Source: an uncultured Aquimarina sp. (lineage in GTDB: Bacteria; Bacteroidota; Bacteroidia; Flavobacteriales; Flavobacteriaceae). Taken from it: DNA of 35,675 nucleotides. This document shows positions 34,651 through 35,675 of this stretch, piece after piece. The position numbers and the translations under genes were made by a program. The notes under the pieces were generated by a model. It ran no database searches. It was not told where the DNA came from and worked only from the letters and a program-made list of their open reading frames with translations. The stretch's first letter is position 1. Each line of letters starts with the position of its first letter. Location: NCBI GenBank assembly GCA_947492105.1, contig CANLMN010000038.1:1-35675 (forward strand). The letters run 5' to 3'.

Positions 34651-35589
34651 TTATTGATTTAGATACTCCTCTAGTGTTATGTCAGTCAATATTAGTCGCA
34701 TTAATAGGCCAGATCCTATACTATTCTTTTCAATATTAAATTCTCGAGAATTACTTTTAATTTTGATTTGTTCTCCAGAACCAGCAATTCCACCTAGTGA
34801 TTTATATTCTACAATATTTCGTAAATTTTTTTCAAGAACAACTATTGAATCAATTTTTTCTTGACTTATGTAAAATTCTTTTATTTTTTTTTCTGTAACT
34901 AACTTTCTAGAACTTTCGTTGAGTCTAGATTGAATCAAGAATTTTGTGCCATTTTTTGTTATTACTGAATTAATTTTAAAACTATTGTAGCAATTATAAG
35001 ATAATATATCAATTTCTATTTTATTTGATTTATTGAAATCTTTAAGTATTGGATTTTCTTTTTCAAATTTAGTTTTGTTTAAAAGACTATCTATTTTAGG
35101 TTTAAATTTTTTCTTTCTTTTTAATTTACTTAATAGTTTATGTGATTGATTATAATAGTTGTTTTTTAGAGATATTAAAGAATAATCATAGAGTTGTTCA
35201 TCATCGAACTGTTTCTTTTTGAAATAATAAGCACTCTTGTACAAATATCTAGCAGAATTTAAATCACCAGTTTTACTAAATGCAAATCCAATTTTAGAGT
35301 ATGACTTTTTTAGATAATTTTTATCGTTGACTTTGTCGTAAAGGTCTACGATTTTAGAGTAATTTTCAAAAAAAGTACTGTCGTTGATTTGTTTTTTTGA
35401 TAGACCGATTAAATAATGAATAGTTATTTTATTTTCAAGATCAATTTCCTCCAAGTCAGTAGATACTAAACTAGATATACATTCTTTATACTTTCCATTT
35501 GCATAAAGTTCAATACTTTTTTTAATATTACTAACTTGACAAAATACATTTGATGTAAATAATAAAAATAAGATTAGATGTATTTTCAT
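34651..35589 (-). CDS. Secreted TPR-like protein of unknown function, cassette 5
   Basis: The 312-aa protein has a signal peptide (MKIHLILFLLFTSNVFC, cleavage near residue 17-18). Residues 22-170 are helical and TPR-like: IKKSIELYANGKYKECISSL, YSKIGFAFSKTGDLNSARYLYKSAYYF, LYDYSLISLKNNYYNQSHKLL. The rest is a lysine-rich beta domain with SYNCYNSFKINSVITKNGTKF and a GGIAGSGEQIKIKS turn. I recognise no named family for the C-terminal part. It is the only gene of its cassette and starts 6 bp inside the arm at 35596. A surface or periplasmic role in interbacterial conflict or sensing is only a guess from context. Confidence 0.75.
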   Translation of the reverse strand: MKIHLILFLLFTSNVFCQVSNIKKSIELYANGKYKECISSLVSTDLEEIDLENKITIHYLIGLSKKQINDSTFFENYSKIVDLYDKVNDKNYLKKSYSKIGFAFSKTGDLNSARYLYKSAYYFKKKQFDDEQLYDYSLISLKNNYYNQSHKLLSKLKRKKKFKPKIDSLLNKTKFEKENPILKDFNKSNKIEIDILSYNCYNSFKINSVITKNGTKFLIQSRLNESSRKLVTEKKIKEFYISQEKIDSIVVLEKNLRNIVEYKSLGGIAGSGEQIKIKSNSREFNIEKNSIGSGLLMRLILTDITLEEYLNQ

Positions 35590-35595
35590 TTTAAT

Positions 35596-35604
35596 TAGTG
35601 GTAA
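35596..35604. repeat. Cassette 5 inverted arm, upstream side
   Basis: TAGTGGTAA is the partner of TTACCACTA at 34640-34648. It is followed (plus strand) by CGTAGG, as in cassette 2. Confidence 0.75.
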
Positions 35605-35675
35605 CGTAGGAATATAGTTACCATGGTAACCATATTTCCATTATATAATTCACAAATCTAACAGATTTCAATCAA
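35605..35675 (-). repeat. Cassette spacer repeat R5, cut by the window end
   Basis: The visible 71 bp match the promoter end of R1 and R2. There is a palindrome around CCATGG at 35612-35635 with one mismatch, and the -7 box TAGATTTG on the minus strand at 35660-35653. The -33 box lies beyond the window. The array therefore continues past 35675. Confidence 0.85.

Noticed and set aside
27226-35675. CRISPR array
   Set aside because: Repeats are hundreds of bases long, the spaces between them are genes, and no cas gene is present.

Overview
The window looks like a piece of chromosome from a marine-type member of the Flavobacteriia (Bacteroidota). The DNA is AT-rich, several genes are preceded by the Bacteroidota -7 promoter box TAnnTTTG, and the gene set is typical of that group: a SPOR-domain membrane protein, a DUF6913-like protein next to dapA, large exported GH106 glycosidases and a 2-oxo acid dehydrogenase E2. 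The genus cannot be fixed from the sequence alone; an Aquimarina-like organism is a guess.

Positions 1-5100 hold core genes: a SPOR protein (minus strand), a membrane protein, and a plus-strand run of DUF6913-like protein, dapA and a Kir-type potassium channel. Positions 5487-15178 hold three very large minus-strand genes only about 15 bp apart. They encode paralogous exported GH106-type (alpha-L-rhamnosidase family) enzymes, probably one operon for a rhamnose-containing polysaccharide. Positions 15179-26721 are mostly housekeeping: an aldehyde dehydrogenase, a small secreted protein, a FabH-type ketoacyl synthase, a CoA-binding protein, a sodium:solute symporter, recR, a GT2 glycosyltransferase that seems to start at CTG, and an E2 acyltransferase. 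Long non-coding stretches here carry short dispersed repeats.

From about 27147 to the end the window changes character. After the 3' end of a group II intron comes an array of five cassettes, all with genes on the minus strand, separated by repeats of about 0.42-0.61 kb (R1-R5). Each repeat has the same plan, read on the minus strand: a conserved hairpin-prone block just after the upstream stop codon, a variable middle, a perfect Bacteroidota promoter (TTG-N18/19-TAGATTTG), a palindrome whose sequence differs between repeats while its symmetry is kept, and then the next gene. Four of the five genes or gene pairs are also bracketed by a cassette-specific inverted repeat of 9-14 bp, and four of the boundaries have TAGG/CCTA-like sequence next to them. 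This resembles the R''/L''...L'/R' layout of integron attC sites, but the spacer is far longer, each cassette brings its own promoter, and no integrase lies in the window.

The cargo looks like conflict genes: two copies of an effector-like protein with a C-terminal glycine-zipper membrane segment, each followed by a putative immunity or partner gene; a DUF2971 protein; a SMI1/KNR4-type protein with a 51-aa companion; and a secreted TPR-like protein. Both effector copies are damaged, by different lesions (a +1 frameshift in one, a TAA nonsense codon in the other). This cassette array is the best candidate here for an undescribed system.
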